From: Diplosphaera chodatii
Lineage: Eukaryota > Chlorophyta > Trebouxiophyceae > Prasiolales > Stichococcaceae
Reading direction: 5' to 3'
DNA: 64,000 nucleotides
Assembly: GCA_032358165.1 (NCBI GenBank)
Contig: JAALGY010000043.1
Coordinates: forward strand, 620,001 to 684,000
Under the pieces are notes generated by a model that saw nothing but the letters and a program-made list of their open reading frames with translations, was not told where the DNA came from and did no database searches. Positions 51,101 through 62,051 of the stretch are shown one piece after another. The stretch's first letter is position 1; the number at the start of each line of letters is the position of its first letter. Made by a program: the position numbers and the translations under genes.

Positions 51101-53490
51101 CATGTTCATCAGTCTGTCTTCCGCACGCACGCCACCAGCTTGCCGGTCTCCCAGTGATGCTGGCGCCGCAGGTGCCCTGGGGCCGGCTGGCGTGCAAGCC
51201 CATGGACGAGCCGTTCATCGTGGAGACGCTGGTGGCGGATGGAGCAGGCGCGTTCGGCGTCGGTTGCTGCCCTGCCCAAAGACCGTTGAAGCTGCCCTCA
51301 ATGATGTATCTCAGCCATGTTTTGTTGGGGCAGCAGCTGCTGAAGGGTGTGGCGTCATCCGGCAGGCGGCTGGGCGCCGGCCATGGTGCGGTGCACCTTC
51401 CTGGACGCCAACCACTGCCCCGGCGCCGTGATGGTGCGCCCCTCTGAGCGCAGCGGCTGCGGGTCATACCAGTCAGGCGAACAGCACCTGACACAACACA
51501 ACACTGCCGCCTTCTCCAAGCCGGTGTCCACTGCACATCCCGCCTGCGACGCACTCACTGCAGCTGGAAAGCCACGACTCCCGTCGTGGCACGGCATGCG
51601 GGCCGCTGCCAGGGACCTTTGGGTAAATGCTTGCCCTGGCGCCCCGGACGTGGGCGGCGCCTCTGAGTCCAGTCATGCGAGAGCCAAACCGATCACTGAG
51701 CCCCGCCCGCAGGTGCTGTTCGAGGCGCCGGGGCGCGCGCCCGTCCTGCACACGGGGGACTGCCGGTGGCGGGCGGGCGGGGCGGCGGCGGCCCACCCCG
51801 CCCTCGCCGCCGCCCGCGGCCGCTGCCAGCTGGTGCTGGACACCACCTACTGCGCCCCGCAGCACGCCTTCCCCCCGCAGGTGCTGACATCAGTGTGCTG
51901 CCGCCGCCCGGGGGCGCACCAAGAGCTTCTAGAACGCGATTGGCAGGGCCTTCGAAGCAGTTGCCGCTGCCGGTTGGGGACAGTCACCAGGCACTGGGCC
52001 GCCTGCGCCTCTGCCGCCATGTTGTCATGCACACGCATGTTGCAGAGTCTGCAGGTGTGCTACTGAAGCGGGTGCGACGATGCTTCGCAAACGTGTTGCC
52101 CGGCGCGGGCGCAGGTGGAGGTGATCCGCTTTGCTGTGGACGCGGTGCGGGCGGAGGCGTTCAACCCGCGCACCCTGTTCCTGTTCGGCAGCTACACCAT
52201 CGGCAAGGAGCGCCTGTTCCTGGAGGTCGCCCGCCAGCTGCGCATGAAGGTGCTGGCCTGGTGTGCACAGCACCGTGCGCCGCCGCCATCCCCACCAGGC
52301 GGCGGCTTCCACTCAAGGCCTGCCACTCAGCATGCGCAGTAGCCTCGCGCCAGCAGCGGCCCAGTGCTGGCTGCGCAGTGACGCTGTAGGGTGCACTGTG
52401 CCAGACGCATGTGGTTACCTGGGTCAGGTGTATGTGGGTGTGGCCAAGCGCAAGACGCTGGCGGCGCTGGACCTGCGGCCGGAGTACGCACAGTGGTTGA
52501 CCACCGACGACAGCGAGGCCCGCGTGCAGGTGCGAAGTGTACCAGCCGGCACTCTTTGACGCTGTCGTCACAAGCAACGGGTGCTGCTTCCAGCCTCGCC
52601 CTGAGACGCCATCAACATTCAATGGCTCAGCACCGAACCTGGGCACCGCAGGCGGTGCCGCTGGGGATGACGAGCCTGGCGTCCATGGCGCGCATCGCCC
52701 GCCACTACCGCGGCCGCTTCACCACCGTGGTGCGTCATGTACGCCTGTGACTAGATGTGCGCGACCTGTGCAATGCACATTTCACATCGGTGACAGAGGT
52801 AGCTATCTGTTTTCCTACATCTTGCTATGTGCGCAGCAAATGCATCCTCCCTGAAGTGCCGGCTGGACCCTGCTGCCATGCAACATGCATCACGCTGTTC
52901 ATCCGTGTGCAGGTGGCGTTCAGGCCCACAGGGTGGACCGCGGCAGCCACGCAGCGGGGCCGCTCGTCCCGCGGCCGCCGCCTGCAGAAGGGCACCCTCA
53001 TCCAGTACCAGGTAGCACAGGAACATTGCCACCTTGTGCAGCGCGGATTCTGTGCTCCACCTGCTGTTTCACACGCATCCTGCTCAACGTAGTGGTTTCC
53101 ACTGGCGGGGTCGATGTCATGGAGTTTGAATGCTCATGTTCTGATTTTGAGCATCCCTGTGCAGGTGCCCTACTCGGAGCACTCCAGTTTCGAGGAGCTG
53201 CGGGACATGGTGGCCACGCTGCAGGTGCTTCCCATCTTCCGCTTGCTTGCAGTGTTCAAGAGTAACCATGCACAAACAGAACCGAGTGTCGTGAGCTCAA
53301 CGCCTGTGCTCCATATCGTCATGCTGATGGGATGGAATGCGAGGCACAAGCAGCACCTGAGCCGACATTGAACCACTGCTGGTGTGGGGCGCAGCCGGCG
53401 CGCATCATCCCGTCCGTCGGCAACGACCGTGGCCCCAAGGCAGCACACATGGTGCACCTCTTGCGGGAGGGACCGGCAGCCGGAACCTGA
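48143..53490 (+). CDS. SNM1/DCLRE1A-type DNA interstrand-crosslink repair nuclease with UBZ-like finger and SAM domain
   Basis: Nuclear 5' exonuclease of the metallo-beta-lactamase/beta-CASP family. ATG 48143 opens a long exon with a SUMO-interaction-like motif (DVIDLTAAD, residues 169-177). The next exon has FCPRCNDYL...HVATC, a CX2C-HX3C finger of the UBZ4 type. Then a SAM domain: VRVWLTSMSLADCCDAFAQ joined to FADLPGLGNADLQALGVRAL. The linker has KRITDFFTPP and ATIDRFLQ. The catalytic part carries THFHADHYGG (HxHxDH), DANHCPGAV, HTGDCRW, LDTTYCAPQ, LFGSYTIGKERLF and PYSEHSSFEEL, so all metal ligands expected for the family are present. The end is IIPSVGNDRGPKAAHMVHLL; TGA at 53488-53490. 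SAM plus SNM1 matches the plant architecture (Arabidopsis At2g45700, from memory). About 15 exons; TGTAA at 53775 may be the polyadenylation signal. Confidence 0.9.
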
Positions 53491-53979
53491 CACTCGCACA
53501 CACAGAGAGCGGCAGAGAAGTCGTCCCCAACCCGCGGACTTTGTACTTCGGCAGTGTCAGCCGCCAATTGGCAGAGCTGCCGCGGTTGAGCAGCTGCCAG
53601 CAACAGAGTTTGGAATATCGAGGCAGTAACCATGTTTAGACACAGGTTTGGCATGATATGAGGGATGGCGGCATGCGCCTCATAGGCATAATCATACGAG
53701 ATGAACACCTTTGAACCATGAAGTTCAAACTGTGATTACTAAGTCATCAGTATTGTCGTGCAGGGGTGCCTTGATGTAATATGATATGTCGTGTTTTCCC
53801 CAGCGTTGCCAGTACGCATGAGCCCAAGTCTTCAGTGTCGACGGTAGCTCCTGATGAGTACCTGATACTGACCTCATACCATAGTCATGACACCATTTGG
53901 TGGGTGCTCTCTGACGGCATAACGTACCCCTCACGTCAATCAGCATTTATCTGCCCGCCGCTCGTAGCTTTGCCTCGTC
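53491..53979. other. 3' flanks of convergent SNM1 and orphan genes
   Basis: About 490 bases between two convergent stop codons. It holds the TGTAA at 53775-53779 and otherwise no recognisable element. Confidence 0.4.
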
Positions 53980-56393
53980 TCACCGCCGCCGCAGCCAGCC
54001 AGCGAACGCCGAAAGTGCATGTGTCTCCTTGCGCCAGTGGCGCAGCGCAGTGTCGTTGAGTGCCATAGCCCTCCACGCGCGGCCGGCGGCTTGGAGCCGG
54101 CGTTTGTTGGGCTGCTTGCGGCCCGATCGTATCCTTGCTGCCTGCGCCACTGCCAACCAGCAGCTTTGCATGTAGAAGACGGAGGCGACTGAAGGTCAGC
54201 ATTTTGTGGCACAGACCATCGTGCGTGAATACTGCAAGAGGTGCAGTAATCCGAGACCACCTTGTCAAGGGCACGTTGCAGCTTCAGCAGACAGTCGCCA
54301 GAGTAGCCACCCGCCACAGCAATAGCCGGCGCAGCGGCGTCTGCGTCTGCGTCCCTCGCCACTCTGAAGGCGCTCCACAAGTGCACCTGCTCATGCAACC
54401 CCAGCATGACACACTACACCTTGGCCATGTCTCTCTGCAGCATTCAGACCGACCAAAATGTAAGATCATTGTGACTGGTTGACGCAGGCAAAGTGACCAT
54501 GAAGCACCTGCAGGGAAGATGACGCAACTCTCGCTGCCATGATGACCAGCTCGTCCAACAGATCCTGTGCCCGGGGTGTGCCCGCAGCTGTCTCAGCGGA
54601 GCCAACAGCCGCAGGCGTGCCAGCAGCGCTGCCCCTGATTTCTGGTTCATCCAGGCCGCCACACGCCAGGACACGATCTGCTGTGGGCGCCACCACCGTG
54701 CGCAGCAGGAGCTCCTCGGCCTCGTGCTGGCCCGCGATCCTGCGCCATGCGAATGCCATCCGTAAGTTAGGCCATCATCGGCTTTTCGGCTGCCATGGCA
54801 ACGGTGCGCCTCATGCCTTAAAAGGACGAACCATTAAGTCGACTGCCGTGAACAAGGAGTGATGTAGAACCGAATGTTCGGTTGGTGCAGCTTTTTCCCG
54901 TTGTCAATGTAACATGTTCATGCCTGCGCTTACATCCTCGTCACATGCTTCTCACCGGGCAGCCTCTTTGGCAAATGCGCCTGCCAACATGTCGCCACCG
55001 TCACCGTGTAGCATACAGAAGCGCACGAAGTGCTCCGCAACCACCTGCAAAAACATCAACAGATGGAGGACGTATATCTACCTTTCTGCGGAAACACTTG
55101 AACCGACAAACAACGACAGCATACCGTACCATATCGCCAGACGAGTATGATGTTGCGCCGCCGCTCCCATTGGCAATGCCTCTCCCATGATGCTGCTGAG
55201 TATCTGAGAAGACCAAAAGCTCCCAGCTGTGTCGCGCCGGCGCATCGTAGGACACTTGTTCGCCATCTGTTGATCAGAATGGACAGCATGACGAGCCAGA
55301 TATGTAGCACCAGGCATTCTGCAACCAGCGGGCGATCTGAGCGTGCTGACGTAATATCCGAATGCTTCTGTTGCACCTGCGGTGTTGACCTCTGTGTGTG
55401 TTGCAAGGCTGATGCGCTTGTGCACTTCCCTGGCAAAGCGGGCCGCTTGGACGTCGTTGCCCCACAGCGCTCGTCGTTGCAGCTCCTTGTGCTTCCTACG
55501 GGCGGGCAGGGTCCCCATCATGTGCAGCAAGGTGCATGTTACTCTGCTACGTGTTGGTCACCGATGGCAGGTATGCCATACCCATTCCAATTGACTATGA
55601 CATGCCATGCAGGGATGGACGAAGGTTACGCACTGGTTCATATCTTGAATATCAGGCAACGGCTGACTCTGCACGCCCCACCTGGTATCGAACCTCAGCC
55701 GGCCGAACCAGTGCATGTAGCGCGCCCACAGCGGGGAGATTGGCAGCACGCTGCGGCCGCTCAGTGCCGCCAGTGGCGCCGGCGCCACGGGCGAAACGAC
55801 CAGAGCGCTGAGGCAGGCCATATCGAAAGCAAAGGACAGCTGTCGCCAAATGCGAAGGGCGCGGATGACATTGGTTTCGAGATGGAGGCTGCACTTGAGC
55901 AGCCACAGCCGGCCCTGCCGGGGCTGCGCGGACACCCGCTCTGATGCCAGGTGCGCCGCCAGAGGCAACATGTGCTCCGGCACACTCGACCGCGCAGCGA
56001 CACCAGCACCCTGCGCACTCAAATTTGCACCTTTGCGATGCATGACTCAAGACGCGCATCAGCGAAGTTGGTGCACAAGCTACAACATTTCCCGACTCAA
56101 GGGCCAGACCATCAGAACGAAAGGGGCAATTTGTCCCCCAGCTCAGACCTGTCAGCAGTGACTTCCATGCATGTAACATCAACTGACGATCCAGAACCAA
56201 GATGTTTCATTGCGTTATCACTGGTCTGGGCTGAGCTGCTCGTCATTGGCACGTGTACCTGCGGCCTGGCCCGGCGTCTGCGGTCCGCACGCCACCTGAG
56301 CAAGCTGCGCAGGACTGTGCGCCGCGCGACCGTGATGGCCACCGACGCCGCGACCGCGCCAGTCCTGCTGGTGGCAAATGCCAAAACGTCCAT
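53980..56393 (-). CDS. unrecognised protein, 421 residues, eight exons
   Basis: Exons 56393-56259, 56010-55682, 55495-55377, 55203-55130, 55044-54956, 54739-54508, 54386-54261 and 54141-53980 join with all phases matching and sum to 422 codons including the stop. The N-terminus (MDVLAFATSRTGAVAASVAI, then TVARRTVLRSLLRWRADRRR) is basic with a weakly hydrophobic helix, possibly a targeting peptide. Exon 2 has LRIWRQLSFAFDMACLSALV and WARYMHWFGRLRFDT; exon 3 ELQRRALWGNDVQAARFARE; exon 5 VVAEHFVRFCMLHGDGGDML and AGAFAKEAA; exon 6 AEELLLRTVVAPTADRV; exon 8 ends ALNDTALRHWRKETHALSAF then AGWLRRR. It looks alpha-helical throughout. I recognise no family; the phase agreement across seven introns is the main support. 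Confidence 0.6.
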
Positions 56394-56878
56394 GGTATGC
56401 TGGGCAGCTGACTACCGAAAGAGTTTCGCTACCCACTATGTTGTGCGCTGGCTGCTCAACATCGAGCTCTGATGTGGGCCAACGCTTCGCACTTCTGCAC
56501 AGACATGCTGCGCACGACCATCAGGTGTGAGTCATGACTGTCTGTAACAGTAATGCTACTGTGATGAGGTCTGCATGGGATTGTCATCGACAATGTGCCC
56601 GGGCGGGGGCTTGGACATTCCGAGGAAACTGGATGCAGAGAATGGTGCAAACCAGCTCCTTGCATGTGAAGTGTGATTTCACCGCCTTGCCAATTTGTGA
56701 ACAGATCACAGACAAGCAACCTGAGATGCCTGTGATTCAGATCAGACCAACGACAAGTGGCGTACAGTCGAGTCCACCAATATGCTGTGCACTACAGCGC
56801 CTCCACTGGCACTGTCGAGGGTCCGTCGCAGTAGTCAGACCATCACGAGCCCGCAGAATTCTGCGTTTTGAGAAACGT
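56394..56878. other. intergenic region between two minus-strand genes
   Basis: About 485 bases holding the 3' flank of the DUF4242 gene and the promoter of the orphan gene. No recognisable element. Confidence 0.35.
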
Positions 56879-57446
56879 TCACGCAGCCCGCGGACAAGAG
56901 TCAGCCGTTGCTGGCGAGATGATGCCTTTCACTTCTTCCACCACATTTGCAGGGAACCCGGAAATTTCTGCATGCTTCTGGATCGCTTCCTGCACCGACG
57001 CAGGCGGATGGAGCATTCAGACAACCTGATGACAAAGTCGCATCCCCTTGCAAGTGGTGCTGTGGCATAACCAAATGTGGACACAGGAAGAGTGGTGAAC
57101 GCCACATCCACTTACCACGCTTGGCGCCTCGTAGATGCAGTAGGTCCGGTCTGCCACCACGTAGCTGTGCACCCACTTGACGCCGTCAACCTGATGGTTC
57201 CAACCACTACATTCTTGAACGGCGATGCCACCTCATCGGACAGACATGACTTGAGTTACCAGGGCCCCGCGGTATTGCTGCAAGCGCAGCATTTGTGTAG
57301 GATGCACTCCGCGACAGTGAGAACAGCAGCTCCACCTGTGAGATGGCTTTATTTGAGGTGTCCGAAGCGCCGGCAAGCTGCTCCCGGGTGAAGGATCCGA
57401 CGCCAGGAAGCTCGCGCACAATGACAAACTGCGTTGTTGCAGCCAT
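56879..57446 (-). CDS. DUF4242 (nickel-binding-like) small protein, 98 residues
   Basis: Three exons, 57446-57336, 57190-57116 and 56989-56879, all with phase-0 junctions. Exon 1 reads TTQFVIVRELPGVGSFTREQ then LAGASDTSNKAI; exon 2 VKWVHSYVVADRTYCIYEAP; exon 3 EAIQKHAEISGFPANVVEEV ending KGIISPATAD. This is the DUF4242 layout: an opening strand with RELPG, a helix, the WVHSYV...IYCIY-type central strands, and a final helix followed by a strand. Members are mostly bacterial and include a nickel-binding Streptomyces protein; the molecular role is otherwise unclear. Length is normal for the family. The WVHS His and the Cys in TYCIY may be the metal-site region, by analogy only. Confidence 0.8.
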
Positions 57447-58285
57447 TGCAGGACGTTGCACTGCTTTTGCTGAGACAGCCTGCACAAAAGCAGTTTCAGG
57501 TATACAGAGCACGCCAAACGCCTGGTGGGGCACCTTCAATGTGCTGGGGTAGAGTGCACCTGTGAAATGAGGTTGCCATCAGCACGTAAGATGCCTGATA
57601 CCGATGTAGTGAAGCTGTGATGACACGCATGTCTGTCAACGTGAAAAATTCAGGTACAGCAGAGCGAGAATTACTGGTCTTGTATAGGGCTATACTTCTG
57701 CACTTTGGTTCGTGCATGCACCAGGAACGAAGAGGGCCTCACCGGCTTTGGCCACGGTCCTCACTCACTTCAGCGCCGCGTTCACTGTTGAGAGGGCGCT
57801 TCAAGCAATGCTCGTGCCTCTGAGCGCTCGTGTTTGAGGTTTGCACGTTGAAGCATCCGTCGGAGCATTGCACCAGCGCCGACACGTGATGGTGCCAGCC
57901 TGGGAAAACGTGATGGGTGGCCCCTTCCCAGACCGACGTAGTGGGCGAAAGGCAGGAAGAGCGGAAGACAACACCATCCTCTCGACAGCCGATGTGTGGA
58001 ACTGTTGCTCAGACGAGTACCTGGGATGCCTCCGTGTGATGATGCTTGTATGTATGTGCGGTTATGAACAGTGCAGGCCGGTTTTGCTTGTTCATGGAAC
58101 ACCTGCTAGGCGCAACATGCACAGAATGCACACCCAGGAAAGTGCGAGAATCCGGATGTTGACGTGCTCATGCTGAGGATAGCTGAGTTTGCCGTGCGCA
58201 ATTCCCGAGACACTTTGTGCGGCGATGCTGTCGTCAACACTATGGTATCTACAGGATACGAACATGCTGGCACATCGACAACCGG
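57447..58285. other. intergenic region between DUF4242 and oxygenase genes
   Basis: About 840 bases. Open frames here are short and have no coding bias. It should hold the DUF4242 promoter and the 3' end of the oxygenase transcript. No repeat or RNA gene seen. Confidence 0.4.
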
Positions 58286-61200
58286 TCAGGCTGCGGCCTT
58301 GACAGTGGGCACGGACGGCGTCTCATTGGAAGCGGCGGCACCATCATCCCTCTTGTACGCGACCTGCTGCCACAATGGGTCCCCCTTCTTCTTCTCATAT
58401 GCGTTGCCCTCCTTCTTGACAATCTCGCCGGAGGTGAGCGCAGGGTACTTCTTGGCAGGCCCCTGCAGTTTCAACAGGGCAACGCTCGCTGGCTGCTGGG
58501 ACACATAGGTGAAGACATTTCGTGAAAGTCTGCTGCTGCTCATGACATTTGATGTACCATAGTCTTGTTTCGTGAGTGAGCATAAGCTGGCAGGCTTCTT
58601 CATGCAAAGATGCCTGCCATTCTGCGAAAGGTCGCATGATTCGTACAGTAACCAGACAGTGCACTATCAGTGCGGACGAACCTGGATGACGGCGGACTTG
58701 CGGGGCGTGGTGAAGTAGGCGACAGTGCGCCGCTCGTCCTGCGGCTCGCCCTTCTCCTGCACCTTGCAACTGCTGGGTGAAGTACAGCTAAACTAGAATG
58801 GTAAGGCTGCTGCACGCTTTGACAGCTGCTGCCATGCGGTGCATGATGCACCGGCATGCCAAAACGGGCCCTGGCACAGTGCACAGCCAGGCAACAGCAG
58901 GTGACCTGCCGAACACTGAGCACAGACATACAGGCGGGCGCCGGTGCTGCCATATAGCTGTCGGCACACCAGCTGCGCACCCTCTCAGGGACGCGCACGC
59001 GGTGGTACGTGGACTTCAGGGTGTCGTCCGACCAGCGCATCAGGATATCGCCGATGTTGACGGTGATAGCGCCCTCCAGCGGCGACGCCGGCACCTTCAT
59101 AGATGCAAATTTACCTACCGGTCAGGTGCTCACATTGTGCTGTCCCGCGGGAAGTAGGTGTGCGCAGCAGCACTGCCTGGGTGATGCAATGGAGGAGCTC
59201 TACCTGCCTATGCTCTGTTTGTGTCTTACCCCATATCAGCAACGGTGCATGCAGGTGCGACTGCAGCAGGGAATGTCTGCACATGAGCACCCAGTTGTTG
59301 AGGTTGGAGGGGATGCCGGCCCAGGCGCCCGACAGGTCCTGGTCCGCGACGCGCGGGTCGGCCACCGTGTCCCGCCCCGGACTCACCTCCAGCCCGACCT
59401 CGCCCAGGCGCTGCGCAAGTGCATATCCAAACCTTTCTGCGCACAACTAGTATGACGACGATGAGTGTGGGTCATCCAGGTGGGCCAGCATCGCAAAGCA
59501 CAACGTGTGATGGGAAGGTGGAGGGTCTGCATCAGCAATGCAAATGGGCGTGATATGAGTAGCCCCGGGTGGGCGGCCAGTGATGTGAGCAGGGACACCT
59601 GGAACACGAGCGTCACCATCGTCACATCTGCAGCGGCAGCAAGGGCGTCACATTCAGTGGAGACTGCTGCGAATCGAATGCTTCATCGTGGTCGCAAAAC
59701 TGCCAGGCGCCATTGCAGCACAAGTTCAAGATAGCCACGACACATCCAGATGCTGTGAAGAAGGCGCAGTTGGTCAGCATCAACATTAGGATAATCAACA
59801 CCTGATGACCTACATCAGAATCTGCAACAGACCAATCGTCCCCCACCAGCATGGGCGTGCAGGCGCATTGTGTCTCCTGGCTTCCAGTACTTCTCTGTTG
59901 GTGGATCTGCGCAGCGCATCCAAACCATCTTTGCATCGGCAGCATAACAACGCAACATCACGCATGCTGAGACTCCATTGCACAGACAGCATGTCAAGGA
60001 GTAGGCGGGCATGCTTCGTACACAGGCACCGACGCACAGTGGTTGAAGGCCAGGAAGGAGCCGTTGTCAGGTGCATTGTTGTCCTGAGCCTGCGTGTCAA
60101 CAACTTGACAACCAGATCACGATACCGCCAACGAACATGTGCTGCTTGATAGCAGCTCTGCATGTCGATCAACACGTGTGCAAATCTAGTGTGTGTGGTC
60201 ACCCATCAAGACTGCAAGATCCCAGGCTCATATAGCAGTGTGCCACCCTGCCACCAGTTTGCGCTGCAGTATGGATACAAGCCTAGGGACGCACGTGGAA
60301 TTTGCCATAGCAGCTGCACGTGTCGCACCCTTAGGAAGAAGTCCTCAGGGAGCTGAAGGCCGATGGCAAGGCCACGCAGGATCTTGAGCGCGACCTCGTG
60401 GCTCTCCCGCATGAACCGCTGCACGGGAGCAACGATCGTCACAATGTAGCCAAGGTGCCACCACAGCCTCACAGGCTGCTGATGACACGTTCGATGCTGC
60501 GAAGCAATGTAAACAACAAACAAACAGCATGCAGGTACGTAGGTCACATCCTACACTGTCTCCCTACCTGGGAGAACTCACGGAAGCCGGGCACCTGCAT
60601 TGCGCCAAGTATGAGTCTTTCAAGGACGGGACCCTGAAGGATCGTCACACAGAATCGGGACCATCACAACGTCAAAAGCGATCCTGTCGAAACTGGGTGG
60701 AAGTGCAGATGCACCTTGCTCTCATCTGGGAAGCGTTGCTGTGCGGATGTGTTCTCAGGGTGGTCGTAGCCCAAACTGAGCCATTCCCAGAGGCTCGTCC
60801 CTGAAAGCGAAGTTTGCTGAGCGTGGGCGGTGTTTTCGCATGAGCAGTATATTGCCAGAAGCTGCCGGTAATGCGCGTCTCTCAGTGCGAAGCCATCGAA
60901 CACACCTGTGACCTCACTGAGCTCGGGGATGCCGCGCCAACCTGAACACAGCATGGCGTCGGCACCCTCACACATTTCACGGCACAGAGAGCATATAAGT
61001 GACAGCAGAACATGCAGAATTTCTCTCACGACAGCTTCCGATTGGTTGGAGAGCCATCATAACCTAGGTAAGTGTCGGGGTCAAACTGCGACTTCAGCTT
61101 GACATCTTCTGGCAGGTTGAAAAACTGCGTCCCGAGCGCAAACGCGCGGTCAATGTCGTCCTGCGCGATGCCGTGATCTGCGGGCAATCAGTGTAAACTT

Positions 61201-61470
61201 TACAGCTTAAACATAACGGTGAGCGTCGTGATACATCGAGCGCGTGTAGGTTGCATGACCGACATGCGCACGACAGGCTGCGCTGCGCCATGCAACACTG
61301 CATGCACTGCTGTCGCATAGCAGGCGATAACCGCGTGAAAGCACACCGACAATGTAGAAGAAGCCAATCGTGGATGCCGACCGAAACAGCTGCTCCGCGA
61401 TCTTCTGCTTGCGGTTTTCAAAATCCCTCAAAGAGATGGTGGCCAGGTGCTTGTAGTCATCCGCAGCCAT
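58286..61470 (-). CDS. 2-oxoglutarate/Fe(II)-dependent oxygenase (isopenicillin-N-synthase-like)
   Basis: Uses Fe(II), 2-oxoglutarate and O2 to oxidise a small molecule. ATG 61470 begins MAADDYKHLATISLRDFENR, then IAEQLFRSASTIGFFYIV joined across an intron to DHGIAQDDIDRAFALGTQFF, the DIOX_N layout. Further exons give SLWEWLSLGYDHPENTSAQQ, VQRFMRESHEVALKILRGLA with IGLQLPEDFF, and DNNAPDNGSFLAFNH. The metal site is complete: HAD formed across an intron in RLHAHAD|VTMVTLVFQ, and the distal His with the 2OG-binding Arg region in ITVNIGDILMRWSDDTLKST then YHRVRVPE. The C-terminus continues SVALLKLQGPAKKYPAL and ends at TGA 58288-58286. About ten exons. Substrate not inferable. Divergent from the urea symporter. 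Confidence 0.88.
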
Positions 61471-62051
61471 GCTTGCACACAAATGCAGCGAGAGGCTCAA
61501 CGAAACAAATCTAGTGCAGAAGCGGACGGTGACGAACAATCTGGCTTTGTACGAGACGCCTCGCAGCGCGTTGTCAGAGCACGTTTTTCGGACAACTCAC
61601 GTGCACGTGTTGACACGTGAGTACCAGCGCCATTCCCGTGCATGCAGGCGACTTGCCGGCCTTGCTGCCAGTTGGTTCGTTGCAGGGGCAGGTTGTAAGC
61701 CAACAGACGAATCTTCACAAGGTGAGCGCGTCAAGCCGCACTCTACTCATGGCATCAACTGCATGGCATGCCAGATGGGCACCTTCGGATGCCTGCTTGG
61801 ACGTCAGGGGTCTGGGGTCCAGCAATCAAACGTTATCGGCCAACTCGTATTGATTTTAAAAATGATCTTTTCAATGGTCGGTGACCACAGCTGTGCTCGT
61901 ACGCAACCTGACCGAACACTGCCAGTGCACATGCACTGAGTTTGCCGATGTCGCAAATCGACGACCCCGCGCATGCCTGCAATCTACAGCAGCTGTGTGC
62001 ACCTGTATATAGACGGCAAGCACGCGATGAGGAGAACTGCGCAGTGCCAGG
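61471..62051. other. bidirectional promoter region between oxygenase and DUR3
   Basis: About 580 bases between divergent starts. No TATA box or known nitrogen-response element could be identified by eye. Confidence 0.35.
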
